Source: Bacteroidota bacterium (GTDB lineage: Bacteria > Bacteroidota > Bacteroidia > Bacteroidales > Paludibacteraceae). Taken from it: a stretch of DNA of 64,000 nt. Under the pieces are notes generated by a model. The model saw nothing but the letters and a program-made list of their open reading frames with translations, was not told where the DNA came from and searched no databases. Shown here in pieces: positions 8,567 to 17,127 of this stretch (its first letter is position 1; the number at the start of each line of letters is the position of its first letter). The position numbers were made by a program, and so were the translations under genes. The stretch is taken from assembly GCA_023459355.1 (NCBI GenBank), contig JAEWUM010000003.1, positions 62,001-126,000 on the forward strand, written 5' to 3'.

Positions 8567-9981
8567 ATACTTACCGCCGATTCTTCCAGAGGCTCCCCGG
8601 CACTTATTTTCTTCTGTTTGATGACTTTTCTGATTTCAGGCACCAACGCATCAATATCACCGGCACCGAACGTGACCAGCACTTCCAGATCATCCCTCTT
8701 CTCCAACAAGCTGATTAGTTCACTTTTCGGACAATATTGTTTCTTATCCAGCGTCATTTTATTCAAAATAAGTTGCGGATTAACCCCTTCGATTGGCAAC
8801 TCACGGGCAGGATAAATATCAAGCAAAATCAATTCGTCCAGGGTTGAGAGTACCCGGGCAAATTCATCCGCAAAGTCTTTAGTACGCGAATACAGGTGCG
8901 GCTGAAAAATCCCGGTTAATTTTCTTTCAGGATACATTTCGCGGATAGACGTAATGCCTGCGTGCAACTCGCTGGGGTGGTGCGCATAATCATCAATGTA
9001 AACCGTTTCTGCAGTTTGGCACACGATATTAAAGCGCCGGTAAACACCGGAGAAAGAAGACAAACCTGTTCTTAACTCTTCTGAGGTCACCCCGCTCAAC
9101 CAGGCTAACGCCATAGCAGCCACACTGTTTTCCACGTTGATTCTCACCGGCACACCCAGTCGGACATCTGCGATGGTTTCGGTCGGCGTTACAAAGTCAA
9201 AACGAATCTCTCCGGGCATACTGCGGATGTTGGCTGCATGAAAATCACCTCCTTCATCCATGGAATAAGAGTATAATTTCACGCCCTTTTGCAGGGTCGG
9301 ATGAATATCTAGGCCTTTCCTAACAATCAATGTTCCTCCTGAACGTACAAGGGAAGCAAAATACTCAAAACTCTCCTTAAAGGCCTGATGGGTTTTATAA
9401 ATATCTAAGTGATCTGCATCAGCAGAAGTAATCACAGCCATATAAGGCGTCAGGTGGTGGAAAGAACGATCGTATTCATCCGCCTCAATGACCACAAAGT
9501 TACTTTCTTTCGACAACAGTAAATTTGTGTTGTAATTATTTGAAATTCCGCCCAGAAATGCATTGCAATCCACCTGTGACTGACGGAACAAATGGGCAGT
9601 AATCGTCGATGTGGTCGTTTTTCCATGGGTACCGGCAATACAAACACCTTTACTCTGACGGGTAATGTATCCGAGCACTTCGGCCCGTTTCATGATATTA
9701 AACCCTTTTTCACGAAAGAAAACCAGCTGAGGATTGTCCTGCGGTATGGCAGGAGTCAGAATCACCAGTGTTTTGTTTTTATCCATAAATTTCGCCGGAA
9801 TATCCGAATCCTTATCATCATAAGAAATTTCTATTCCTTCGGATTCCAGGGTTTTGGTCAGTGTAGTGCTGGCACGGTCGTACCCGGCTACTTCAAAACC
9901 GTGGATTTTATAATACCGGGCAATGGCACTCATACCAATTCCACCAATACCGAGAAAATAGAATTTCGTAAACTTATTCAT
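8563..9981 (-). CDS. murC: UDP-N-acetylmuramate--L-alanine ligase
   Basis: Adds L-alanine to UDP-MurNAc, the first peptide step of peptidoglycan synthesis. The N-terminal Rossmann part begins FYFLGIGGIGMSAIARYY; the ATP loop CIAGTHGKTTTSTITAHLF lies near residue 115; then EADEYDRSFHHL, SADADHLDIY and the C-terminal domain motif DDYAHHPSELHAGI. 472 residues is usual. It sits between murG (9 nt gap) and ftsQ (4-nt overlap), the standard order in this phylum. Confidence 0.97.
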   Translation of the reverse strand: MNKFTKFYFLGIGGIGMSAIARYYKIHGFEVAGYDRASTTLTKTLESEGIEISYDDKDSDIPAKFMDKNKTLVILTPAIPQDNPQLVFFREKGFNIMKRAEVLGYITRQSKGVCIAGTHGKTTTSTITAHLFRQSQVDCNAFLGGISNNYNTNLLLSKESNFVVIEADEYDRSFHHLTPYMAVITSADADHLDIYKTHQAFKESFEYFASLVRSGGTLIVRKGLDIHPTLQKGVKLYSYSMDEGGDFHAANIRSMPGEIRFDFVTPTETIADVRLGVPVRINVENSVAAMALAWLSGVTSEELRTGLSSFSGVYRRFNIVCQTAETVYIDDYAHHPSELHAGITSIREMYPERKLTGIFQPHLYSRTKDFADEFARVLSTLDELILLDIYPARELPIEGVNPQLILNKMTLDKKQYCPKSELISLLEKRDDLEVLVTFGAGDIDALVPEIRKVIKQKKISAGEPLEESAVSI

Positions 9982-9990
9982 TTAATACAG

Positions 9991-11121
9991 TTAAAATTTC
10001 ACTAATAATTTCTTTACTTCTTCAGCGATTCTACCTGCTGAATTTTGCTCCGCTAAATTAAGAATATTTTTGCTAAGCGCAGTCATTTTTGAGGCATCCT
10101 GAATTATTTTTAACGCCTCGGGAATCATTTTGTCCTTCGCTTCGGCATCCCTGATCATCACAGCAGCATCGTGCTTCACCAAAGCCATGGCATTTTTGGT
10201 CTGATGATCCTCGGCAACATTAGGAGAAGGCACTAAAACAGCCGGCTTAGCCAGCAAACATAACTCCGAAATCGAGCTGGCACCGGCCCTCGAAATAACC
10301 AGATCGGCCACTGCATAGGCGTAGTCCATGCGCGAAACAAAAGCGGTTACGATAATATGTTTACAGGCAAAAGGTTTAAACGCTTTTTCTGCATCTTCTA
10401 TGTAAAACTTCCCTGTTTGCCAGATAACCTGTACTCCTGAGGCCGCCAGGGCTTCCAAATGAGCAATCACACTTTGGTTGATGGTGCGGGCGCCCAGACT
10501 TCCACCTACAATCAGGATGGTTTTTTTTACCGGGTCCAGGCCGAAAAACTGATAAGCTGCCTCAGCTTTGGGAGCTACCGCAAACAAGTCCTGTCGTACC
10601 GGATTACCTGTTTTCACAATTTTTTCTTTGGGGAAGAACCGCTCCATCTCATCATAGGCCACACAAATTCGGGCTGCTTTTTTTGCCAAAAGCTTATTGG
10701 TTACACCAGCGTAGGAATTTTGCTCCTGAATGAGCGTTGGAACTCCAAAAGCCGAAGCGGCACGCAACACCGGCGCACTGGCATATCCGCCCACGCCAAT
10801 AGCCACATCGGGTTTAAACCTGCGGATGATTTTTCTCGCTTTGAGAATGCTTCGCAACAGATTCCACACGACCTTGACATTTCGCAACATGTTTTTCCTG
10901 TCGAAGCCACTAACAGGGAGTCCTTCAATCGAATATCCGGCTGCCGGAACCCGCTCCATCTCCATCCTGCCTATAGCTCCCACGAACAGAATATCCGCTT
11001 CGGGATAAGATTCCTTCAGGGCATTTGCAATGCTGATGGCCGGAAAAATATGTCCACCGGTCCCCCCACCACTGATGATAAACCGGGGTTGACTATTCGA
11101 TTTCGTCGTATGTTTCTTCAT
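9991..11121 (-). CDS. murG: UDP-GlcNAc:lipid I N-acetylglucosaminyltransferase
   Basis: Converts lipid I to lipid II on the inner face of the membrane. The Gly-rich loop FIISGGGTGGHIFPAISIA is at residues ~14-32, followed by IGVGGYASAPVLRAA and the donor-binding VISRAGASSISELCLLAKPA. 376 residues. The start codon lies 29 nt inside the 3' end of ftsW, so the two are translationally linked. All family signatures are intact. Confidence 0.97.
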   Translation of the reverse strand: MKKHTTKSNSQPRFIISGGGTGGHIFPAISIANALKESYPEADILFVGAIGRMEMERVPAAGYSIEGLPVSGFDRKNMLRNVKVVWNLLRSILKARKIIRRFKPDVAIGVGGYASAPVLRAASAFGVPTLIQEQNSYAGVTNKLLAKKAARICVAYDEMERFFPKEKIVKTGNPVRQDLFAVAPKAEAAYQFFGLDPVKKTILIVGGSLGARTINQSVIAHLEALAASGVQVIWQTGKFYIEDAEKAFKPFACKHIIVTAFVSRMDYAYAVADLVISRAGASSISELCLLAKPAVLVPSPNVAEDHQTKNAMALVKHDAAVMIRDAEAKDKMIPEALKIIQDASKMTALSKNILNLAEQNSAGRIAEEVKKLLVKF

Positions 11122-12328
11122 CGTCGTCTTCTATTACAATTTCTTCTGTAAGTGCATTATTACCAGTCTGCTCTTCTTTGATTTGCCGGGTAATGCCAAG
11201 CAAAATGCCGAAATAGATACTGGTTATGAGGATGGAAGTTCCCCCACGACTAATCATGGGAAGCGGTTGTCCGGTCACCGGTCCCAGACTGGTAGCAACT
11301 GCCATGCTGACAAATGCCTGCAATACAATCATCAGCGAGAGACCAATCACCAGAATCGCGGGAAATACGGTTTTACTCATTGTGGCTATCCTGCCTGCCC
11401 GAAAGAGCAATACCATATAAAGCAGGATGACAAAAACACCTCCCACCAATCCCATTTCTTCCACGATAATCGCATAAATAAAATCGGAATATGCCTGTGG
11501 CAGGAAGTCACGTTGCACACTGTTGCCCGGCATCACCCCAATCACACCACCCCTTGCAATGGCAATTCTGCCGTGCTGCACCTGCAAGTTCTCATCATTA
11601 ATCACATATTTGTCTTCTTTTTCTTTATCCTCGGAAAGATAACGGTCAATACGCTTTTCCCAGGTATAAGCCCTGTCAAACATCTTGGGCATACTTTCCT
11701 GCGGGAAAATTTTTATCGCGGCAAAACCAAAAACACCCAAACCGACAATGGCAGCAATAATCAGCACAAGTTTGCGGGTAGCTATTTTGCCAATGAACAT
11801 CATGATCCAGATAACCCCAAAAAGCAATACGGCTGTTGAGAAGTTTTCCAGCAAAATCAGGAAACACACGATGGCCGACAACACCATCAAAATCCGAAAG
11901 AACTTATTTTCGTTTGAAGCAGAATTTTTTATCCGCGCGATAAAATCCGCCGCAATAATAATCAGGGACAACTTACCCAGCTCTGATGGCTGAAACTGAA
12001 AACCACCCAGTTGCAACCAACGGGTAGCGTCATTTTCGGTTTTTCCCTTAAACAACACCAACACCAGAGTCACCATGGAGAATGCCAGCAACACAAACGC
12101 TCCGATGCGAATAAATTTCGCGGGAATAAAATGTACCAAAAACGCGATGAAGGCCCCCATCCCCAGGAACAACACGTGACGCAACATCGGTGCGGTATGA
12201 TTAATCGATTTGAAAGCCAGCGTACTGGAAGCACTGAACATTTCCACCGCCGAAATAATACACAAACCAATGAATACAGCCCATATTACTGCATCACCTT
12301 TGAGATATTTCTTTAATATTGAATCCAT
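11093..12328 (-). CDS. ftsW: SEDS glycosyltransferase FtsW
   Basis: A polytopic SEDS protein (411 residues, about ten membrane helices) that polymerises septal glycan together with the class B PBP. Typical segments are LQLGGFQFQPSELGKLSLI, ARGGVIGVMPGNSVQRDFLP, YSDFIYAIIVEEMGLVGG and GQPLPMISRGGTSILITSI. An acidic cytoplasmic tail (EEIVIEDDDEETYDEIE) ends the protein and is encoded over the start of murG. It lies between murD and murG, with a 115-nt repeat-filled gap before it. Confidence 0.96.
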   Translation of the reverse strand: MDSILKKYLKGDAVIWAVFIGLCIISAVEMFSASSTLAFKSINHTAPMLRHVLFLGMGAFIAFLVHFIPAKFIRIGAFVLLAFSMVTLVLVLFKGKTENDATRWLQLGGFQFQPSELGKLSLIIIAADFIARIKNSASNENKFFRILMVLSAIVCFLILLENFSTAVLLFGVIWIMMFIGKIATRKLVLIIAAIVGLGVFGFAAIKIFPQESMPKMFDRAYTWEKRIDRYLSEDKEKEDKYVINDENLQVQHGRIAIARGGVIGVMPGNSVQRDFLPQAYSDFIYAIIVEEMGLVGGVFVILLYMVLLFRAGRIATMSKTVFPAILVIGLSLMIVLQAFVSMAVATSLGPVTGQPLPMISRGGTSILITSIYFGILLGITRQIKEEQTGNNALTEEIVIEDDDEETYDEIE

Positions 12329-12342
12329 TTTAATAAGATTTG

Positions 12343-12447
12343 TCTACAGTCTACTGTCGCCAGACACCGGACACCAGACACCATTATTCACTATTCATTA
12401 TTCACTATTAGCTATTCGCTATTCGCTTTTCGCTTTTCGCTTTTCAC
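12343..12447. repeat. degenerate short-unit repeats R8 and R7 between murD and ftsW
   Basis: 12345-12383 carries CCAGACACCGGACACCAGACACC units (R8, also at 31245-31318); 12385-12447 carries ATTCACTATT, AGCTATTCGCTATTCGC and CTTTTCGCTTTTCGC units (R7). The stretch has no open frame and separates two genes that are often contiguous. Confidence 0.75.
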
Positions 12448-13778
12448 AGCGCCCTCACGCATTGCTTAAACTGCCGTCCCCTGTCTTCGTAGTTCTCGAA
12501 TAAATCGAAACTCGCGCAGCAGGGCGACAACAGCACCGTATCTCCCTCACTTGCAAACCGGTATGCTTTGTCAACCGCTTCTTCCATCGAGAGAGCATCA
12601 GCAATCATTTCTTTTTTCCCATCGAAATAAGTATGCAATGGCTTATTATCAACACCCAAAAACACCAAAGCACGAACCTTATCACGCACCAACTCTTCGA
12701 TTTCGCTGTAATCATTGCCTTTATCAGTTCCTCCCAATATCAACACAACCGGCGTTTTCATACTTTGCAGTGCATACCAACACGAGTTGACATTCGTGGC
12801 TTTCGAGTCGTTCACAAATTTCACATTGCGAACAGTAGCCACATATTCAAGCCGGTGCTCCACGCCCTGAAAATCGAGCAGAGACTGCCGGATAACTTCT
12901 TTTTTCACATCAAGCACTGCAGCTGTAAGTCCGGCTGCCATGGAATTGTAGGTGTTGTGAATTCCCTGTAAAGCTAATTCTGATGTTGGCATAACAAATA
13001 TTGTTTTTAAGGTATCGATAATTAGTTTCTCTTCTGTTAAGAAAGCTTTGGTTTTCTCCGATTTTTCAAGCGCGAAAGGATAAATTGCCGATTGTATTTT
13101 CCTCCTCGCCATCTCCTTTTGAATAACCGGATCCTGTTCCCAATAAATGAAAGCATCCTGCTCCGTTTGATTCTGTGTAATTCTGAATTTCGCATCCACA
13201 TAATTCTGAAATTCATAATTATAGCGATCCAGATGATCTGGTGTGATATTCAGCAAAACAGCGATATCTGCTTTAAATTCGAACATGTGATCAAGCTGAA
13301 AACTGCTTAGTTCAATTACATAATATGCATGTGGTTCCAGTGCAACCTGTAAAGCTAAACTATTTCCGATATTGCCCGCCAAACCAACATCCAAACCTGC
13401 ATTTTTCAGGATATGATAAATCAGTGATGTCGTGGTCGTTTTTCCGTTACTTCCGGTAATACAAATCATTTTAGCATCCGTATACCGTCCGGCAAACTCA
13501 ATCTCGGAAATCACCGGAATACCTTGCGCCACTATTTTTTTCATCAGTGGAGTCTTGTCGGGGATACCCGGACTTTTAATCACTTCATCTGCGTTCAGAA
13601 TCAGGGCCTCAGTATGTTGTTTCTCCTCCCAGGGAATCTGATGCTCTTCCAGCATGGCTTTATAGGATGATTTGATGGCGGATAAGTCCGACACAAAAAC
13701 ATCAAAACCCTGTTGCTTTGCAAGTACTGCTGCACCTGTTCCGCTTTCACCTGCACCTAAAACTACTATTCTTTTCAT
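12444..13778 (-). CDS. murD: UDP-N-acetylmuramoyl-L-alanine--D-glutamate ligase
   Basis: Adds D-glutamate to UDP-MurNAc-L-Ala. It begins KRIVVLGAGESGTGAAVLA; the ATP loop ICITGSNGKTTTTSLIYHIL is near residue 110, followed by YVIELSSFQLDHM, LNITPDHLDRYN, and the C-terminal NDSKATNVNSCWYAL and LSPCCASFDLFENYEDRG. The frame is open to 13859, but the extra 27 codons are read from dispersed repeats (R4 and a CCCGGG palindrome), so the ATG at 13778 is taken as the start (444 residues, the usual size). Confidence 0.96.
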   Translation of the reverse strand: MKRIVVLGAGESGTGAAVLAKQQGFDVFVSDLSAIKSSYKAMLEEHQIPWEEKQHTEALILNADEVIKSPGIPDKTPLMKKIVAQGIPVISEIEFAGRYTDAKMICITGSNGKTTTTSLIYHILKNAGLDVGLAGNIGNSLALQVALEPHAYYVIELSSFQLDHMFEFKADIAVLLNITPDHLDRYNYEFQNYVDAKFRITQNQTEQDAFIYWEQDPVIQKEMARRKIQSAIYPFALEKSEKTKAFLTEEKLIIDTLKTIFVMPTSELALQGIHNTYNSMAAGLTAAVLDVKKEVIRQSLLDFQGVEHRLEYVATVRNVKFVNDSKATNVNSCWYALQSMKTPVVLILGGTDKGNDYSEIEELVRDKVRALVFLGVDNKPLHTYFDGKKEMIADALSMEEAVDKAYRFASEGDTVLLSPCCASFDLFENYEDRGRQFKQCVRAL

Positions 13779-13790
13779 TTTTATTAATAT

Positions 13791-13877
13791 CACCCCCGGG
13801 TTAAAACCCGGGGCAATTGAAATGCACACGTCATTGCGAGTAGCGAAGCGACGAAGCAACCCCCACTAACCACTATT
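13791..13877. repeat. three dispersed repeats between mraY and murD
   Basis: 13794-13813 is a perfect palindrome, CCCCGGGTTAAAACCCGGGG. 13831-13861 is a copy of R4 (GTCATTGCGAG ... CGAAGCAACCCC). 13863-13877 is a short R3 piece (ACTAACCACTATT). All lie in the short gap downstream of mraY. Confidence 0.8.
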
Positions 13878-13883
13878 TCAATA

Positions 13884-15149
13884 CTATCTAATTTTCAGCG
13901 TTATAATCGTCAGCGCACCCAGAATCAGCCCGATAATCCAGAACCTGATTACAATCTTCGATTCCGGCAGTGCTGTTTTGGGATTCTGAATCAAAGCCGG
14001 AATGCTTCCGTCACCCGGTTTCTGATAGTGATGATGCAAAGGCGCCATTTTAAATATACGCCTGCCTTCTCCATATTTTCTCTTGGTATATTTGAAGTAG
14101 CCGACCTGCAACATCACCGACAAATTTTCAACTAAGAATACGCCACACAAAATCGGTATCAGCAATTCTTTGCGAATGGCAATGGCAAATACCGCAATAA
14201 TACCACCTATGGTCAGACTGCCTGTATCGCCCATGAAAACCTGAGCCGGGAAAGCATTATACCACAAAAATCCGATGGTTGCACCGATAAACGCACCTGC
14301 AAACACGAGCATCTCTCCTGTCCCCGGTATATACATGATATTCAGGTAACCGGCATAATTCACGTTACCCGAGACATAAGCCAGGATCCCGAGTATTACC
14401 CCGACAATGGCCGAGGAGCCTGTCGCAAGACCATCCAACCCATCCGTCATATTCGCACCATTAGACACAGCTGTCACGATGAAAATCACAATAAGCACAA
14501 AAAATATCCATCCGTAGATTTGAGATTTCTCACCCATGAATTTGAATGCATCAGCATAATTCAGGTTATTGTTTTTGAAAAACGGGATGGTTGACTTGGT
14601 TGATTTCACATCGTGTTTGGCGTAATGCACATCTTCCACCCGATTGGTTTCACCTTTTACTTCGATATTTTCGCGTATTACAACATCCGGACTCAAATAC
14701 AATGTCAGACCGACAATCAGTCCGAGCCCGACCTGTCCCACAATTTTAAATCGACCGCTTAATCCTTCTTTATTCTTTCTGAACACCTTGATATAGTCAT
14801 CCAGAAAACCAATGGCACCCAGCCAAACCGTTGTGATAATCATCAGTAGGATGTAGATATTGGTGAGATTCGCGATTAACAAAGTCGGCACCAGTATTGC
14901 AATGATGATGATGATACCGCCCATGGTGGGAGTTCCTTTTTTCGACATTTGTCCCTCCAGACCCAGATCACGCACAATTTCACCGATTTGTTTCCTTTGC
15001 AGGAAATCGATGATTTTTCTTCCGAACAAAGTCGATAAAATCAACGCCAGGATAAAGGCAACACCTGTCCTGAACGATATGTAGTTGAACATTCCCGCTC
15101 CGGGAAAATCAAACGCTTTGTCTAAGTAAGTAAATAAATGATATAGCAT
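13884..15149 (-). CDS. mraY: phospho-N-acetylmuramoyl-pentapeptide transferase
   Basis: Attaches phospho-MurNAc-pentapeptide to undecaprenyl phosphate, forming lipid I. Ten or so membrane helices; family motifs are KKGTPTMGGIIIII, IGFLDDYIKVFRKNKEGL, SNGANMTDGLDGLATGS, PAQVFMGDTGSLTIGG and FKMAPLHHHYQ. At 421 residues it is longer than the ~360 of proteobacteria because of an extra extracytoplasmic stretch (about residues 165-205), which is usual in Bacteroidota. Between it and murE lies an unrelated four-helix-bundle gene framed by repeats. Confidence 0.97.
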   Translation of the reverse strand: MLYHLFTYLDKAFDFPGAGMFNYISFRTGVAFILALILSTLFGRKIIDFLQRKQIGEIVRDLGLEGQMSKKGTPTMGGIIIIIAILVPTLLIANLTNIYILLMIITTVWLGAIGFLDDYIKVFRKNKEGLSGRFKIVGQVGLGLIVGLTLYLSPDVVIRENIEVKGETNRVEDVHYAKHDVKSTKSTIPFFKNNNLNYADAFKFMGEKSQIYGWIFFVLIVIFIVTAVSNGANMTDGLDGLATGSSAIVGVILGILAYVSGNVNYAGYLNIMYIPGTGEMLVFAGAFIGATIGFLWYNAFPAQVFMGDTGSLTIGGIIAVFAIAIRKELLIPILCGVFLVENLSVMLQVGYFKYTKRKYGEGRRIFKMAPLHHHYQKPGDGSIPALIQNPKTALPESKIVIRFWIIGLILGALTIITLKIR

Positions 15150-15155
15150 AATATA

Positions 15156-15233
15156 GTGGTTAGTGGTTAGTGGTTAGTGGTTAGTGGTTAGTGGATAATT
15201 AACCACTGACCACTATCAACTTACCACTATCAG
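15156..15233. repeat. tandem AACCACT-type repeat R3, left of the four-helix-bundle gene
   Basis: About five tandem units of GTGGTTA followed by inverted relatives (AACCACTGACCACTATC). The same family lies on the other side of the neighbouring small gene at 15641-15670. It is composed of 7-8 nt units. Confidence 0.85.
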
Positions 15234-15235
15234 TA

Positions 15236-15586
15236 TTATCTGTTTCTTTTTGATGTATTTAAAATTGTTGTACTCATTTTCATTAATTCAATGGCATCTT
15301 TGATTATGTTATTAAATTGAATTTCTGTAATATATTCTGTTGCATATAAAAGTTCTAACCAATAAATCGATTCATTACATTCTTTTTGAACTATGGCCAT
15401 TTTATGTATAAAGTCCGACTTACTTTCTCCTTGTTCAGCTTCTCTGTGATTAGCAGCAATGGATGTTCCAGCACGAAGCAATTGCTTACTTAACACGAAC
15501 TCCTTCTTTTCTTCACAAAGAAATTTATATAATCTTACTATTCTCACCGCAAATGCAAAACTCTTTTGCCTAAAAACATTCTTCAT
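15236..15586 (-). CDS. four-helix-bundle protein of the S23 / rRNA intervening-sequence family
   Basis: 116 residues from the ATG at 15586 (MKNVFRQKSFAFAVRIVRLY). Motifs KQLLRAGTSIAANHREAEQG, SDFIHKMAIVQKECNESIYW and an ILNTSK tail fit the PF05635 four-helix-bundle family, first named from an ORF within 23S rRNA intervening sequences and now known as widespread stand-alone genes of unknown function. The longer frame (to 15649) would read through repeat sequence and is not preferred. It interrupts the otherwise conserved murE-mraY pair and has R3 repeats on both sides, so it looks like a later insertion. It is co-directional, so dcw transcription need not be blocked. Confidence 0.85.
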   Translation of the reverse strand: MKNVFRQKSFAFAVRIVRLYKFLCEEKKEFVLSKQLLRAGTSIAANHREAEQGESKSDFIHKMAIVQKECNESIYWLELLYATEYITEIQFNNIIKDAIELMKMSTTILNTSKRNR

Positions 15587-15640
15587 AGTTACTAAATAAT
15601 CAATTATCCGATATAAACAAACAATTCCTCCTGCACCAAA

Positions 15641-15670
15641 ACTAACCACTGACCACTAACCATTGACTAC
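15641..15670. repeat. AACCACT-type repeat R3, right of the four-helix-bundle gene
   Basis: ACTAACCACTGACCACTAAC continuing into the murE stop region. With 15156-15233 it brackets the inserted small gene. Its last bases form the murE C-terminal codons (VVNG). Confidence 0.8.
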
Positions 15671-17107
15671 TAATTTAACTTCCTCCCTGTCATCAAAATG
15701 ATGTTTCACTCCCTGGATAATTTGATAGTTTTCGTGGCCTTTGCCGGCAATCAGCACAACATCGCCCGGCTGTGCCAGGGCACAAGCCGTTTTGATGGCT
15801 TCGCGGCGGTCGACAATGGTCAGGGCTTTAGTTCGTTGCACGGCATCCAATCCGTCAGTCATATCCTTCAGTATTTCCTGCGGATCTTCAAACCTTGGGT
15901 TATCTGAAGTCAGAATGGCTTTCCAGCTACCATCTACTGCTTCTCTTGCCATCATAGGTCGTTTTCCTTTGTCCCTGTTGCCGCCGCAACCCACCACAGT
16001 AATCAATCTGCCACTTCCCTGTAAAATCTGGTTGATGGTAGAAATCACATTATTCAGGGCATCAGGCGTATGCGCATAATCCACAATAGCTGTAAATCCT
16101 GAAGGCGCATGCAGGGTTTCAAACCGGCCGGAGACCGATTTCAACGAACTGATAATCCTCAGTGTTTCCATTTCATCAGCTCCCAATAATACGGCGGCAC
16201 CATATACAGCCGACAGATTACTGGCATTGAATTTCCCGATGAACGACACATTCACTTCTTTGTCGTTCATATCCAGCAACATTCCTTCAAAGCTGTGTTC
16301 CAGTATTTTTGTTTTAAAATCCGCTAGTCCACGCAGCGAATAAGTATATTTTTTCGCTTTCGTATTTTGCAGCATCACCATCCCGTTTTTATCATCCGCA
16401 TTTGTCAACGCGAAACTATCTTCGGGCAGCAAATCAAAGAATTTCTTTTTCGCTTTAAGGTAATTTTCGAAAGTCAGGTGATAATCGATGTGATCACGCG
16501 TCAGGTTGGTGAAAACTCCCCCATCGAATTTGAGTCCGGCGACACGTCCCTGTTCCACCGAGTGCGAACTTACTTCCATAAAAGCATAAGTACAACCTGC
16601 TTCCACCATCTGATGCAACAAGGCGTTCAGACTCAGCGCATCAGGCGTGGTATGTGTAGCTTCAACTTCCAAATCATCAACATAATTACAAACCGTCGAC
16701 AACAGGCCTGTTTTATTTCCAAGTTCCCTGAATAGCTTGTACAATAAGGTCGCGATGGTCGTTTTTCCATTGGTACCGGTGACACCCACCAGCGTTAATT
16801 TTGACGAAGGATAGCCATACCATGCCGAAGCCAGAAAGCCCAGCGCTTCAGCGCTGTTGGCAACCCGAACGTAAGCTACTTTGTTGACGGTCTGTTCCGG
16901 CATTTGCTCGCAAACAACCGCAACAGCTCCTTTTTCAATGGCAGCAGCAATAAAATCATGACCATCAACAGCCGTTCCCCTGGTGGCAACGAACAAGTAT
17001 CCCGGAGCAACTTTTCGCGAGTCGAACTCAATTCCGGTAATCTCCGGCTCCTGATTTCCGACAGAGGCAAGCACCTTAATATCCAGCAGCAGTTCTTTTA
17101 ACAACAT
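15656..17107 (-). CDS. murE: UDP-MurNAc-tripeptide synthetase, meso-diaminopimelate adding
   Basis: Adds the third residue of the peptidoglycan stem peptide. The ATP loop GVTGTNGKTTIATLLYKLF lies near residue 110; EVSSHSVEQGRVAG and NLTRDHIDYHLTFENYL follow; the C-terminal domain has TSDNPRFEDPQEIL, whose DNPR motif marks the meso-diaminopimelate-specific enzymes. KGHENYQII is near the end. 483 residues is normal. The last codons lie in an R3 repeat, so the extreme C-terminus may have been altered by the neighbouring insertion. Confidence 0.97.
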   Translation of the reverse strand: MLLKELLLDIKVLASVGNQEPEITGIEFDSRKVAPGYLFVATRGTAVDGHDFIAAAIEKGAVAVVCEQMPEQTVNKVAYVRVANSAEALGFLASAWYGYPSSKLTLVGVTGTNGKTTIATLLYKLFRELGNKTGLLSTVCNYVDDLEVEATHTTPDALSLNALLHQMVEAGCTYAFMEVSSHSVEQGRVAGLKFDGGVFTNLTRDHIDYHLTFENYLKAKKKFFDLLPEDSFALTNADDKNGMVMLQNTKAKKYTYSLRGLADFKTKILEHSFEGMLLDMNDKEVNVSFIGKFNASNLSAVYGAAVLLGADEMETLRIISSLKSVSGRFETLHAPSGFTAIVDYAHTPDALNNVISTINQILQGSGRLITVVGCGGNRDKGKRPMMAREAVDGSWKAILTSDNPRFEDPQEILKDMTDGLDAVQRTKALTIVDRREAIKTACALAQPGDVVLIAGKGHENYQIIQGVKHHFDDREEVKLVVNG

Positions 17108-17127
17108 AATGGTTCTTTTTTGCTATT

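Noticed and set aside
10459..11839. Long plus-strand frames opposite murG and ftsW
   Set aside because: Shadows of well-conserved dcw genes, without family resemblance.
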